A DNA stretch of 64,000 nucleotides from Cytomitobacter sp965233735 (GCA_965233735.1 OZ247501.1:434001-498000); one strand, 5' to 3'; positions 37,419 through 47,514 are shown, numbered from the stretch's first letter. A program made the numbers and translations. The notes: generated by a model from the letters alone, not told the origin.

Positions 37419-39937
37419 TAAAAAATATTGTTGTTATTTTTTCAGCTCTCCTGATTAATATTAATCAAATTCATTCTTCAAGCGAAAAAATAGAAAAAAC
37501 AGAAACAAAAAAATATAAATATGCTATTTCTGGGAATAACAGAATAAGCACAAATGTTATAGAGTCACATCTAAAATCTTTGGACCCACATTCAATAAAT
37601 GAAGAACGAATTAAATCTGTATTATTAGAATTGAATTATTTCAAAAGTGTAACAGCAGAATATAAAAATAATATATGGAACGTTACAGTTAAAGAATTAC
37701 CTATATTAAAAAGCGTGAAGTATAACGTTATTAATGGAACTGCTTTGAATGGAAATTGGGAAGCTATAACAGGACTGAAAAAAAGAGACTTTATATCCAA
37801 TCAAACTATTAAATCCACCAAAGAAATATTGAAAACCACATATCAAATGTTTGAAGAGACTTCTGATGTTACTGTAAGCTCTTATTATAATGAAAAAGAT
37901 GGACATATTGACCTTAAATTTGAAATTAACATTCAATCATTTACCCCTGTTCATAAGGCAATATTTATAGGAAATAAGAACCTTACTCATTCAGAGCTTT
38001 ATGACCAACTAGCAAAGAAAAATAAAAAAATATTCAAAATTTTTAACTCAAAAAGCATTAGCACATCCTCATTACAACAAAGTTCTTCTCAATTAGTTCA
38101 ATATGCAAATAACTTAGGATATTTAGATTTTTCTATAAAATCTATGAGTGTAGAAAAAATAGATAATAATCAAAAATTAGTGGTAAATATAAATGAAGGG
38201 GATAAGTACTTAATTAAAAGTGTAACAATAGACTCTCCTATCAACCTAAATATATCATATGGAAAAAATATGGATTTTTCACTTGATAAAATAAATACAT
38301 TCAAACATAAAATCGAAAAAGAGCTATATGACAGAAATTATTTCAATTACAAAGTTGACTATAAAACAGAAAAAACTGGTAAATATATAAATTTTAAATT
38401 TAGGGTTTATGAAACTAAACCTATTAGAGTTAATGATATAAATATATATGGAAATAACAGAACTCACAAAGCTGCTATTTTGAAAAGAATGAGTTTAGAA
38501 CCTGGAGATATAATTTCAGCCAAAGGTATAGCATTAAGTAAAAGAAATATTTTACACTCTGGATTTTGTGAAAATTTAAATATAAATCAATCAGAAACCT
38601 CAAAAACAGGACTTAAGGATTTGAATATAGACTTCAAAGAAGTAAAAACTGGAGTTATTTTATTTAACGTAAAAGCTGCATTTCAAAAATCTATGGAATA
38701 TGAATTCACAATTGGATATAGTGATATTAACTTTCTTGGATTAGGAAAAAGCTTAAAATCAGATTTTTCTATATCAAAAGATTCAAAAAACATAGGGTTT
38801 GAATTAGAAGAGAAATTTATTAATGGAAAGCCTTTACATTGGTTTGCAGGAATAGATTTGTTCTTTTTGCCTGAAAGCGCAGATAGCACATTTCAGGATA
38901 ATGTATTTAATTTTGGAACAAGGTCAGATAATGCAAGTGGATCATATTCTATAATTGCAAAAAGATTAAAAAACAGCACAGTATTAGAAAAGTCCATTAA
39001 TGCAAGCGAAGATATACTTTTATCTCAAAAATCACCAAGCATCATTGAAAAGGATGATAAAACTGAATATTGGTCTGAAAACAATCAAGTTATTAGAACA
39101 AAAACAAAAGGATTTGACCTTAGAAGTGGAATGTCTTTCTATAATAAGAACCATGGATTTGCATTGGCATTAGGAACTAATATTAAGCGCATAGAAATAA
39201 AAGATAATTCAACATATATTAAAGATTCTAAAGATAGATATAAAACAGGATTCGGAATAACAAGATTTTTTGACAAAGATATAAAAAAATTCGATAAATG
39301 GAAGAATCAATTATCATTAAAATCAAAATATGTTTTCAATATTGGAAATGATGATCAATCATTAAAGGTGAATATAGGAAGCAATTTAAATATAGGAAGC
39401 TCTAACTTTATTCAAAACAATGCATCACTTAGCTTTAATAAGAATTTCACCCCTCAATATGACCTTTCTATTAACTTGTCTGTAACCCACAATATTCCCA
39501 TATATAATTACAGTTGGTTTGACAATATTAAATCATCTAATGTAAGGGGATTTGAGCACCATGGACCTAGAGATACATTAAGACTAAACATATTAGGAGG
39601 GAAAAAATCCATTAACTCTTCTATAACCTTCCAAGGACCTGTTATGTTACCAAAAACCTTCAATGCTAAATGGTTTGCATTTATAGATGCTGGATCATTA
39701 TGGGATTGTGGAATAAAAAGCAAACAAGTTCCTAAAAGCTTATGTGATATGAGGAATTGGAATCATGATACTTCTGATATTGCTCAAGACAAATTTAAAG
39801 CTGTAGTTTCATGCGGACTAGGAATAAAAGTCAAACTTGGACCTTTTGGCTTTATATGCAGTATGAACTGCCCATTATACGGACAAAACTCACCAATAAA
39901 CTCATTTAATACACTTCATTTTGGATTTGCCCAATAA
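37412..39937 (+). CDS. bamA: Outer-membrane protein assembly factor BamA
   Basis: BamA inserts beta-barrel proteins into the outer membrane. The 841-residue protein has a signal peptide (IVVIFSALLININQIHS), five POTRA-like periplasmic repeats to about residue 410 and the Omp85 barrel. The barrel shows the conserved VRGFEHHGPRD loop motif near residue 710 and a barrel end of LHFGFAQ. The final residue is Gln rather than the usual aromatic. It overlaps rseP and leads on to skp, the classic order. An inverted repeat follows the stop, so transcription may weaken there. Confidence 0.95.
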   Translation: MLIKNIVVIFSALLININQIHSSSEKIEKTETKKYKYAISGNNRISTNVIESHLKSLDPHSINEERIKSVLLELNYFKSVTAEYKNNIWNVTVKELPILKSVKYNVINGTALNGNWEAITGLKKRDFISNQTIKSTKEILKTTYQMFEETSDVTVSSYYNEKDGHIDLKFEINIQSFTPVHKAIFIGNKNLTHSELYDQLAKKNKKIFKIFNSKSISTSSLQQSSSQLVQYANNLGYLDFSIKSMSVEKIDNNQKLVVNINEGDKYLIKSVTIDSPINLNISYGKNMDFSLDKINTFKHKIEKELYDRNYFNYKVDYKTEKTGKYINFKFRVYETKPIRVNDINIYGNNRTHKAAILKRMSLEPGDIISAKGIALSKRNILHSGFCENLNINQSETSKTGLKDLNIDFKEVKTGVILFNVKAAFQKSMEYEFTIGYSDINFLGLGKSLKSDFSISKDSKNIGFELEEKFINGKPLHWFAGIDLFFLPESADSTFQDNVFNFGTRSDNASGSYSIIAKRLKNSTVLEKSINASEDILLSQKSPSIIEKDDKTEYWSENNQVIRTKTKGFDLRSGMSFYNKNHGFALALGTNIKRIEIKDNSTYIKDSKDRYKTGFGITRFFDKDIKKFDKWKNQLSLKSKYVFNIGNDDQSLKVNIGSNLNIGSSNFIQNNASLSFNKNFTPQYDLSINLSVTHNIPIYNYSWFDNIKSSNVRGFEHHGPRDTLRLNILGGKKSINSSITFQGPVMLPKTFNAKWFAFIDAGSLWDCGIKSKQVPKSLCDMRNWNHDTSDIAQDKFKAVVSCGLGIKVKLGPFGFICSMNCPLYGQNSPINSFNTLHFGFAQ

Positions 39938-39955
39938 TAAACTTCTCAAAATTAT

Positions 39956-39979
39956 ATTTGGAAAAAATGTTTTCCAAAT
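39956..39979 (+). terminator. Putative terminator or attenuator after bamA
   Basis: A perfect ten-bp inverted repeat, ATTTGGAAAA and TTTTCCAAAT, flanks a four-base loop about 20 bp past the bamA stop. The sequence after it is T-poor, so it may stop or slow transcription or stabilise the mRNA end. Confidence 0.45.
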
Positions 39980-40093
39980 TATTCATATAAGTATTCCTAC
40001 AATAAAAGATAAAAGGGGCATTTAAATAATAAATTCACAATAACTTCTTTCAATATATTCAACTTTAGATTAGTGTAATTATTAGGAGGAATA

Positions 40094-40615
40094 ATGTTAA
40101 AATTTATTCTAAGTTTATTATTAACTTGTTCAATATTTTCTGATACGCATCCTACATTTAAAATAGGATTCATAAAAGCAAATATAGTTACAAATTCATC
40201 TAAATTAATCAAAAGAGTTACAAAAAAACTAGAAAGATTAGATCAAGAAAATAAATCTAAGTGGAAAGATAAAGATATAAAATTACAAAGTGAAATTCAA
40301 GAATTAAAAAAATTAGAATCTTCTACTAAGCATAATGAAACCAAAATTGCTAAAGCAACTAAAGACCTTGAACAAAAAAAGCAAGATTTTGAAAAAGACA
40401 TTTCAGAAAAAGAAAAAGAAATGCTTGATTTGCAAAACAGTACTATGGAAAAATTCAAAGAAAAAGTTTCTTTGGCATCCAAAAAAATTGCGGACAAACA
40501 TGAAAATATGATAGTAGTTCCTTACGATTTTATATTAGGATTTTCCTCAAATGCCAAAAACATTATTGATGTTACTGATGAAGTTATTGCAGAAATAAAT
40601 AAAGATGAAGAGTGA
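40094..40615 (+). CDS. skp: Periplasmic chaperone Skp/OmpH family
   Basis: Skp holds unfolded outer-membrane proteins during transit to BamA. The 173-residue protein has a signal peptide (LKFILSLLLTCSIFS), the family-like KIGFIKANIV strand, and then a long charged coiled coil of about 90 residues (KLERLDQENKSKWK and later EKEKEMLDLQNS) typical of the tentacles. An AGGAGG ribosome-binding site precedes the ATG. Position after bamA and before fabZ is the usual one, except that lpxD is missing in between. Confidence 0.88.
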   Translation: MLKFILSLLLTCSIFSDTHPTFKIGFIKANIVTNSSKLIKRVTKKLERLDQENKSKWKDKDIKLQSEIQELKKLESSTKHNETKIAKATKDLEQKKQDFEKDISEKEKEMLDLQNSTMEKFKEKVSLASKKIADKHENMIVVPYDFILGFSSNAKNIIDVTDEVIAEINKDEE

Positions 40616-41102
40616 AAATTTGTTAAATAGTTCAACAAATAATCCTATAAGCAATAAAATACATTTAAATTCAACCGAAATTATGAATCTTATTCCACAT
40701 AGATTTCCATTTTTATTTTTAGATAATGTATCTGAGATAGACGTGTGGAAAAAAGCAATTGGACATAAGTGCTTTACTATTAATGAACACTTCTTTGCTG
40801 GTCATTTTCCAAATCATCCCGTTGTCCCTGGAGTTATTCTTGTCGAAGCTATGGCTCAATTAGCAACCTTGTGTGTTGCATATTCTTGCAAGGAAGATAA
40901 AAAAGATATTCCTACTGGAGTAGCTTTTATGAGCATTGAAAAAGCAAAATTCAGATCTCCTGTAGCTCCTGGAGATAAAGTAGATTTTATTATAGAAAAC
41001 ACATTAGTTCGTCGTAATATTTTTCAATTTTATGGAGAAGGGTTTGTTAATGACAAAAAAGTATGTGATGCTAATTTCACAGCAATGAGTACAAACCAAT
41101 AA
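40605..41102 (+). CDS. fabZ: 3-hydroxyacyl-[acyl-carrier-protein] dehydratase FabZ
   Basis: FabZ dehydrates 3-hydroxyacyl-ACP in fatty-acid elongation. The 165-residue protein shows LIPHRFPFLFLD near residue 29 and the active-site block GHFPNHPVVPGVILVEAMAQLA, with the catalytic His and Glu. Length is normal. It overlaps skp by 11 bp. In most Gram-negatives lpxD stands before it and lpxA after it; neither is here. The stop is followed by a spacer with tRNA-Gln on the other strand. Confidence 0.96.
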   Translation: MKSENLLNSSTNNPISNKIHLNSTEIMNLIPHRFPFLFLDNVSEIDVWKKAIGHKCFTINEHFFAGHFPNHPVVPGVILVEAMAQLATLCVAYSCKEDKKDIPTGVAFMSIEKAKFRSPVAPGDKVDFIIENTLVRRNIFQFYGEGFVNDKKVCDANFTAMSTNQ

Positions 41103-41174
41103 ATAATTTAAAGATTGTTATGAATTAAATATATAATTAAAAATTTGATTTCTAATAAAGTTGCTATTTGAATA

Positions 41175-41245
41175 CTGGGGTACTAGGATTCGAACCTAGG
41201 ATCACGAGACCAAAACCCGATGCCTTACCGCTTGGCCATACCCCA
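41175..41245 (-). tRNA. tRNA-Gln(UUG)
   Basis: The 71-nt minus-strand sequence folds as a cloverleaf. The acceptor stem is TGGGGTA with TACCCCA, with a G discriminator as in bacterial tRNA-Gln. The T arm has GGTTCGAATCC, and the anticodon loop TTTTGGT gives anticodon TTG. No CCA is encoded, so the CCA-adding enzyme at 47515 is needed. The first base pair of the anticodon stem is weak (T-T). Confidence 0.93.
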
Positions 41246-41349
41246 ATCATTACAATAATATCATATAATGTCATATAATATCAATATAGAAGCATAAAAT
41301 ATCGCATTATGTATTTTGAAAATATAGAAAACTTGATATGCTTTAAACA

Positions 41350-42069
41350 ATGAAAATAGTCACATGGAATGTAAACTCAGTTAGAGTGAGGCTGCCATTA
41401 TTAGAAAATTTAATCAAAGAAGAAAATCCAGATATTATTTTACTTCAAGAAACAAAGTGCATGGATGATGTGTTTCCAAAAGAATTTTTTGAAAACTACA
41501 ATTACAATCTTGAAATACATGGACAAAAAACCTATAACGGAGTTGCAATCGCATCAAAATATCCTATAGAAAATGTAACCAAAAATTTATGTAACACATC
41601 AAAAGAATCAAGGTATATTGATGGATTTATTAATGGAAAATATGTAGCTTCTATTTATGTCCCATGTGGAAATAAATCTCCTGAAGCTTATCAATATAAA
41701 CAAGAATTTCTTGAACAAATTGCTAACAAATGGAATAAAATTGACTCTGAAATAATATTAGGAGGCGATTTCAATGTTGCCATTTCTGATAAAGATATTC
41801 AAACTCCTAAAAAATGGGAAAACAGTGTTTTATGCACTCCAGAAGTTAGGAAAAGTATGAAAGAAATTACTGATGCTGGATTTAAAGACACTCATATTTA
41901 TCAAGAAAATAAAAATGATTTTACATGGTGGGATTATAGAAGACCTTATGAAGGGTTAAGAATCGATTATATATTAAGCAAGAATGTATCAGGAACCTTG
42001 AAAAGTTTTGCATCATATAGAAAAATGGAAAGGCCTAGTGATCATATTCCAGTTATGTTTCAAATTTAA
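41350..42069 (+). CDS. xthA: Exodeoxyribonuclease III
   Basis: This AP endonuclease and 3' exonuclease repairs abasic sites. The 239-residue protein starts MKIVTWNVNSVRVRLPLL, with Asn at the usual place, and has LLQETKC with the metal-binding Glu. GGDFNVAISDKDI and the final PSDHIPV carry the catalytic Asp and His. Length is slightly below the usual 255-268 residues. It is a single gene 40 bp upstream of dnaQ. Confidence 0.96.
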   Translation: MKIVTWNVNSVRVRLPLLENLIKEENPDIILLQETKCMDDVFPKEFFENYNYNLEIHGQKTYNGVAIASKYPIENVTKNLCNTSKESRYIDGFINGKYVASIYVPCGNKSPEAYQYKQEFLEQIANKWNKIDSEIILGGDFNVAISDKDIQTPKKWENSVLCTPEVRKSMKEITDAGFKDTHIYQENKNDFTWWDYRRPYEGLRIDYILSKNVSGTLKSFASYRKMERPSDHIPVMFQI

Positions 42070-42109
42070 CAACGTGCACTTTTAAGTCATATGCTTTATA
42101 CTACAAACA

Positions 42110-42751
42110 ATGAATATTATCATTTTAGATACAGAAACAACTGGTCTAAAAAATACTACAGAAAGAATTGTTGAAATTGGATGTGTTGAATTAAACAATT
42201 TTGAGCAAACAGGAAAAACTTTTCATATGTATATCAATCCAGAAAAAGAAATGGATATGGTTGTACAAAAAATACACGGAATAACAAATGATTTTTTGAA
42301 AGATAAACCTGTTTTTAAAGATATACACCAAGAGTTTTTGGACTTCATCAAAGATTATACTATTGTAGCTCATAATGCTAAATTTGATGTTGGATTTATT
42401 AATGCTGAGTTTGATAGATGTAATGCCCCAAAATTAAAAAACAAAATAATTGATACTTTATCAGAAGCAAGAAAAATGTTTCCTGGGTCTCCTGCAAATT
42501 TAAATGCTTTAGCAAAAAGGTTTAATATATCATTGCATGAAAGAAGTGTACACGGAGCTCTTATAGATGCTAAAATTCTTTCTAAAGTATATGTTTCTCT
42601 CTTCAAGCCAAAGCATTCTTCTTTGTTTAGTGCTCCAACTAAAAAAGTAGACTATAACTCAGAGAAAACAAATTTCAAAATAAGTGTATCTAAAGAAGAA
42701 GATGAATTATATATGAAGATGATTGAAGAATTAGAAGACTCTAAAAAATGA
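42110..42751 (+). CDS. dnaQ: DNA polymerase III epsilon subunit (proofreading exonuclease)
   Basis: DnaQ provides 3'-5' proofreading to the replicase. The 213-residue protein begins with ILDTETTGL, holding the first catalytic Asp7 and Glu9. It then shows AHNAKFDVGFINAEF and HGALIDAKIL, the DEDDh set. The C-terminus is short, yet 40-50 residues remain after the exonuclease domain, enough to bind the alpha subunit. Its stop overlaps the start of rnd (ATGA). Confidence 0.94.
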   Translation: MNIIILDTETTGLKNTTERIVEIGCVELNNFEQTGKTFHMYINPEKEMDMVVQKIHGITNDFLKDKPVFKDIHQEFLDFIKDYTIVAHNAKFDVGFINAEFDRCNAPKLKNKIIDTLSEARKMFPGSPANLNALAKRFNISLHERSVHGALIDAKILSKVYVSLFKPKHSSLFSAPTKKVDYNSEKTNFKISVSKEEDELYMKMIEELEDSKK

Positions 42752-43785
42752 TAAAAGAAATTTTTATAGATAATATTAAACTATTTCATGAGATAGAAAA
42801 GTTAATTGATACAAATATATCTATAGTCTTTTTTGATACAGAGTTTTATAGAAGAAATACTTACTGGGCTGAGCTATGCTTGTTACAGCTAAAAATACAA
42901 AATTTTATTTTTTTAATAGACACACAAAAAATAAATATCAAAAATACTTTCATAGAAAAAATATTCACTAATCCTAAAATAATAAAAGTATGTCATGCAT
43001 GCGAACAAGATCTAAATGTTCTAAAACATATTGATATTCAAGTAGAAAATTGCTTTGACACACAAATTGCTGCTGCGTTTTGTAGAGAAGGATACATATT
43101 ATCTTACCAAACATTAATTAGTAAATTTCTCAATATAGAAATTAATAAATCATATCAGGATGCCTTATGGAATAAAAGACCATTAATAGATGAGATGATT
43201 ACATATGCTGCCAATGATGTAAAATATTTAGAGGGATTATTTGATATATTATCAAAAAAATTAAACAAATTAGAAAGATTTGAATGGGTAATGTATGAAG
43301 TAGAAAATGTTCGTTACCAAACAAAGAAAAAAACAATGTTACAATTATGGAGAGAAAACATTGCAAAAGAATCTAATCTTCCTCCAAATTGGGTATTGAA
43401 TAATAAAGTAATGCATAAATTATCTTGTGAATCTAATCAAAATCATGCAGATATTGCAAAGATGTTACCAACAAAATTAAAATCAAAATCACAAGAAGTA
43501 TTTGATATCATACAATCTACTCCTAAAAACAAGGAAAATATTAATGTTAATTTACAAAATGCAATTAATACATTAATAAAAATTATAGCAGAACAAGAAA
43601 ATATTCCTCCTCATTGGTTATGCGATAGTGAAAATGTTAGATTTATATGCGCAAATAAAAAAACATCATATTCTATTTATAATTGGAGATATCAAATTTT
43701 AAATAAAAAAATTAATGATTTTTTTGAAGGAAATTTAGGAATATGTTTCAAAGGTGGAAATCTGGTACTTGAAAAAAACACTTAA
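42748..43785 (+). CDS. rnd: Ribonuclease D
   Basis: RNase D trims the 3' ends of tRNA precursors. The 345-residue protein has DEDDy motifs: FFDTEFYRRNTYWAELCLLQL, then VCHACEQDL, then TYAANDVKYLEGL. Two HRDC-like segments follow at about residues 205-270 and 275-345, as in the family. It is co-translated with dnaQ through a four-base overlap. Downstream stands the 43-bp tandem repeat array. Confidence 0.94.
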   Translation: MIKEIFIDNIKLFHEIEKLIDTNISIVFFDTEFYRRNTYWAELCLLQLKIQNFIFLIDTQKINIKNTFIEKIFTNPKIIKVCHACEQDLNVLKHIDIQVENCFDTQIAAAFCREGYILSYQTLISKFLNIEINKSYQDALWNKRPLIDEMITYAANDVKYLEGLFDILSKKLNKLERFEWVMYEVENVRYQTKKKTMLQLWRENIAKESNLPPNWVLNNKVMHKLSCESNQNHADIAKMLPTKLKSKSQEVFDIIQSTPKNKENINVNLQNAINTLIKIIAEQENIPPHWLCDSENVRFICANKKTSYSIYNWRYQILNKKINDFFEGNLGICFKGGNLVLEKNT

Positions 43786-43876
43786 TTAAAATGTATGAAA
43801 ATCATGCAAAATTGTTCAAATTATATCATTACTATAAATAAATTAAATTCATATTATATGTAAGATTCTAGATTTT

Positions 43877-45232
43877 TTTAACTTCGAACTTTCGTTCTTG
43901 TTCTGTTCACTTCGCTCATTTTAACTTCGAACTTTCGTTCTTGTTCTGTTCACTTCGCTCATTTTAACTTCGAACTTTCGTTCTTGTTCTGTTCACTTCG
44001 CTCATTTTAACTTCGAACTTTCGTTCTTGTTCTGTTCACTTCGCTCATTTTAACTTCGAACTTTCGTTCTTGTTCTGTTCACTTCGCTCATTTTAACTTC
44101 GAACTTTCGTTCTTGTTCTGTTCACTTCGCTCATTTTAACTTCGAACTTTCGTTCTTGTTCTGTTCACTTCGCTCATTTTAACTTCGAACTTTCGTTCTT
44201 GTTCTGTTCACTTCGCTCATTTTAACTTCGAACTTTCGTTCTTGTTCTGTTCACTTCGCTCATTTTAACTTCGAACTTTCGTTCTTGTTCTGTTCACTTC
44301 GCTCATTTTAACTTCGAACTTTCGTTCTTGTTCTGTTCACTTCGCTCATTTTAACTTCGAACTTTCGTTCTTGTTCTGTTCACTTCGCTCATTTTAACTT
44401 CGAACTTTCGTTCTTGTTCTGTTCACTTCGCTCATTTTAACTTCGAACTTTCGTTCTTGTTCTGTTCACTTCGCTCATTTTAACTTCGAACTTTCGTTCT
44501 TGTTCTGTTCACTTCGCTCATTTTAACTTCGAACTTTCGTTCTTGTTCTGTTCACTTCGCTCATTTTAACTTCGAACTTTCGTTCTTGTTCTGTTCACTT
44601 CGCTCATTTTAACTTCGAACTTTCGTTCTTGTTCTGTTCACTTCGCTCATTTTAACTTCGAACTTTCGTTCTTGTTCTGTTCACTTCGCTCATTTTAACT
44701 TCGAACTTTCGTTCTTGTTCTGTTCACTTCGCTCATTTTAACTTCGAACTTTCGTTCTTGTTCTGTTCACTTCGCTCATTTTAACTTCGAACTTTCGTTC
44801 TTGTTCTGTTCACTTCGCTCATTTTAACTTCGAACTTTCGTTCTTGTTCTGTTCACTTCGCTCATTTTAACTTCGAACTTTCGTTCTTGTTCTGTTCACT
44901 TCGTTCATTTTAACTTCGAACTTTCGTTCTTGTTCTATTCGCTGCGCTCATTTTAACTTCGAACTTTCGTTCTTGTTCTATTCGCTGCGCTCATTTTAAC
45001 TTCGAACTTTCGTTCTTGTTCTATTCGCTGCGCTCATTTTAACTTCGAACTTTCGTTCTTGTTCTATTCGCTGCGCTCATTTTAACTTCGAACTTTCGTT
45101 CTTGTTCTATTCGCTGCGCTCATTTTAACTTCGAACTTTCGTTCTTGTTCTATTCGCTGCGCTCATTTTAACTTCGAACTTTCGTTCTTGTTCTATTCGC
45201 TGCGCTCATTTTAACTTCGAACTTTCGTTCTT
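43877..45232. repeat. 43-bp tandem repeat array (minisatellite), about 31.5 copies
   Basis: The unit is about 43 bp, beginning with TTTTAACTTCGAACTTTCG and ending with CTTCGCTCA or the variant CTGCGCTCA. Starts fall every 43 bp from 43881 to 45214, giving 31 full units and a 19-bp final part. Units 1-23 are identical, unit 24 has CTTCGTTCA, and units 25-31 share TATTCGCTGCGCTCA. Each unit contains the palindrome TTCGAA and a GAAC-TTTC-GTTC hairpin. The period is not a multiple of three and each unit has a stop in every three-unit walk, so it is not coding. It fills the spacer between convergent rnd and pyrG and is far more GC-rich than its surroundings. Confidence 0.97.
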
Positions 45233-45400
45233 ATTTTTCATTTGAAACTTAATTTTTTTTATCTCAAAAAATCATTTCTTTTATTTTGCCTGACTTAATA
45301 AGGTTAAGTGAATCTCTTTTAGCTAGCATATTATTCAATTTGTTACTATTAAGACTAGTGATCACTATTTTCTTAAATTTATAATTTATATGCTATTTGC

Positions 45401-46954
45401 TTATAAAGTTGATTTTCTTTTCATAGCGCTAATAATTAATTCATTGAAAAGAGGGTGAGGATTATTTAAATGAGTTTGAAATTCTGGATGAAATTGAACC
45501 CCAACATAAAATGGATGTTCTGAAACTTCAAATCCTTCTAATAATACCTTGTCTGGAGACCAAGCTGTTAATTGAAATACTTTTTCTAATTCCTTTTTAT
45601 AGTAAAAATGATTAATTTCATAACGGTGCCTATGACGCTCAGAAACCTTACTATTATTATAAATTTTCGCCATTTTTCCAGATAGCTCACAAGGATATGA
45701 ACCTAATCTCATTGTTCCCCCAATGTTAGTCATGCACTCATTAATAAGGCCAACAGCGGGATTTTCAACATCTTTGAACTCTGATGAGTTTACATCTAAT
45801 TTAGCAACATTACGAAGTCCTTCAATGACCATTAACTGCATTCCCAAGCAAATACCTAAACATGGAATATTATTTTCTCTAGCATATCGCAAAGATTCTA
45901 TTTTTCCCTCTATTCCTCGGGAACCAAACCCTCCTGGAACAATCATGCAATCATAATTTTGCAATTCTTTGATATTTATATTTTCAGAACTAATAGCATC
46001 AATATCTGCATCACAATTATTTTCTATTGCTGCATGTTTTACAGCTTCAATAACAGAGCAATATGAATCATTAATCTTATTGTACTTAGTAATCAACGCA
46101 ATTTTTAGTTTTTTATCTTTTTTATTTTCTGGAATTTCTAATGTAATATCTTTGTTCGGCATTGAAATGTTGAAAAATTTGCATATTTTCACATCTAGCT
46201 TATCTTCATAATATTGTTTCAAAACATCATATAAAGAGTCTTGATTCCAAGCAGGACATACCATTTCTTCATCTAAATTTGCAAATAATGCAATCTTTTT
46301 TTTCCAAGAATTATCTTCATATTTTGTTGATCTACATAAAATAATATCTGGTTTTATTCCAAATTTTTGCAATTCGCTAACAGAATGCTGAATAGGTTTA
46401 GTTTTAAACTCTTTAGAGTTGGGTAAAAATGGCATCAACCCCATATGCAAATACATAACATCATGAGTCCTTGATTTTTGTCTAATAGATTCTAAAAAGG
46501 GCAATCCCTCCATATCACCAATAGTTCCACCTATTTCACAAATTAAAAAATCAGTATCATTACTTATATCTTCAGTGATTTTATTAATGATTCTATTAGT
46601 TATATGAGGAATTATCTGAACTGTTTGCCCTAAGTAATCTCCTCTTCTTTCTGAATTAATAACTTCAGAAAATATTTGCCCAGAAGTAATATAGTCAGAC
46701 TTTCGGCACTTAATACCAACAAATCTTTCATAATTCCCAATATCCATATCAGTTTCTGTTCCATCTTCAGTTACAAAAACTTCTCCATGTTGGTCAGGGC
46801 TTAAAGTTCCAGCATCAACATTCAAATAAGGCTCTAATTTTCTCATTCGCACGCTAAACCCACGTTTTTTAAGCAATAAAGCTACCATAGATGCAGTCAC
46901 ACCTTTTCCAAGTGAAGACATTACTCCACCAGTAACAAAAATAATTTTAGTCAT
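45401..46954 (-). CDS. pyrG: CTP synthase
   Basis: PyrG makes CTP from UTP, ATP and glutamine. The 517-residue protein has the N-terminal amidoligase domain (FVTGGVMSSLGKGV, then CEIGGTIGDMEG) and the C-terminal class I glutamine amidotransferase. That domain carries nucleophile Cys369 in LGICLGMQ, and the His and Glu in QFHPEFQ near the end. Length is slightly below the usual 545. Its ATG overlaps the stop of secG by eight bp, the usual alphaproteobacterial neighbour. Confidence 0.98.
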   Translation of the reverse strand: MTKIIFVTGGVMSSLGKGVTASMVALLLKKRGFSVRMRKLEPYLNVDAGTLSPDQHGEVFVTEDGTETDMDIGNYERFVGIKCRKSDYITSGQIFSEVINSERRGDYLGQTVQIIPHITNRIINKITEDISNDTDFLICEIGGTIGDMEGLPFLESIRQKSRTHDVMYLHMGLMPFLPNSKEFKTKPIQHSVSELQKFGIKPDIILCRSTKYEDNSWKKKIALFANLDEEMVCPAWNQDSLYDVLKQYYEDKLDVKICKFFNISMPNKDITLEIPENKKDKKLKIALITKYNKINDSYCSVIEAVKHAAIENNCDADIDAISSENINIKELQNYDCMIVPGGFGSRGIEGKIESLRYARENNIPCLGICLGMQLMVIEGLRNVAKLDVNSSEFKDVENPAVGLINECMTNIGGTMRLGSYPCELSGKMAKIYNNSKVSERHRHRYEINHFYYKKELEKVFQLTAWSPDKVLLEGFEVSEHPFYVGVQFHPEFQTHLNNPHPLFNELIISAMKRKSTL

Positions 46955-47276
46955 TTTTTTCTTCTGCTAAATTTTCTATTGAATCAGCATGTTTGAACTC
47001 TTTATCCAACACCTTTTTTTGGTCTTTAAGTATAATACCAATAATCAAACATAGAGTCATAAACAAAAAAATCAAAACATATGTAGATTTAGTAAGAAAA
47101 TTAGACATTGCTCTAGGAGTCATAAATTTAGACTGACTCATAGATACAGAATTTTCTCCTTTTTGAAGGAAAATTAAACAGGACATAATAAAAACAACAA
47201 ATAAGTAAAAAGTCCAAATAAATGTTAACATTAATTCATTGTATAAAAAGTTTAATAGGCTATCAATACTAAGCAT
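46947..47276 (-). CDS. secG: Protein-export membrane protein SecG
   Basis: SecG is the small subunit of the SecYEG translocon. The 109-residue protein has two transmembrane segments (about 17-35 and 66-86), with the family sequence IFLQKGENSVSM between them. The SecG pattern VLLQ-GKGG is only partly kept. Its tail is charged. A shorter form starting at the second ATG (codon 16) is also possible. It overlaps pyrG. Confidence 0.84.
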   Translation of the reverse strand: MLSIDSLLNFLYNELMLTFIWTFYLFVVFIMSCLIFLQKGENSVSMSQSKFMTPRAMSNFLTKSTYVLIFLFMTLCLIIGIILKDQKKVLDKEFKHADSIENLAEEKND

Positions 47277-47514
47277 TCTTTTTGAATAATAAAAAACTTT
47301 TTAAAATATAAAAATCTTGCTGAATTGTAATATTATTAGCACTTTAAGCATAATGCAGCAAACCAACGAATGAATAGAGAAAAGCTTAAGCAAATGCATA
47401 ATAACATCATTAAATGATAGCTGAAAACAAAGTTAAAAGAAGAATTTTCAGGAGAAGCATAAATTAAATTCCAAAGAAAAGGATGATGAAATTAATAAGT
47501 TAAAACCCTTAATA

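Noticed and set aside
43877..45232. CRISPR array
   Set aside because: Repeats are directly adjacent with no unique spacers and a constant 43-bp period, and no cas genes lie nearby.
47277..47514. Remnant of a YbaB-like gene, starting at ATG 47370
   Set aside because: A short start such as NREKLKQM resembles YbaB, but stops follow after 15 codons and later words are too weak to support the call.
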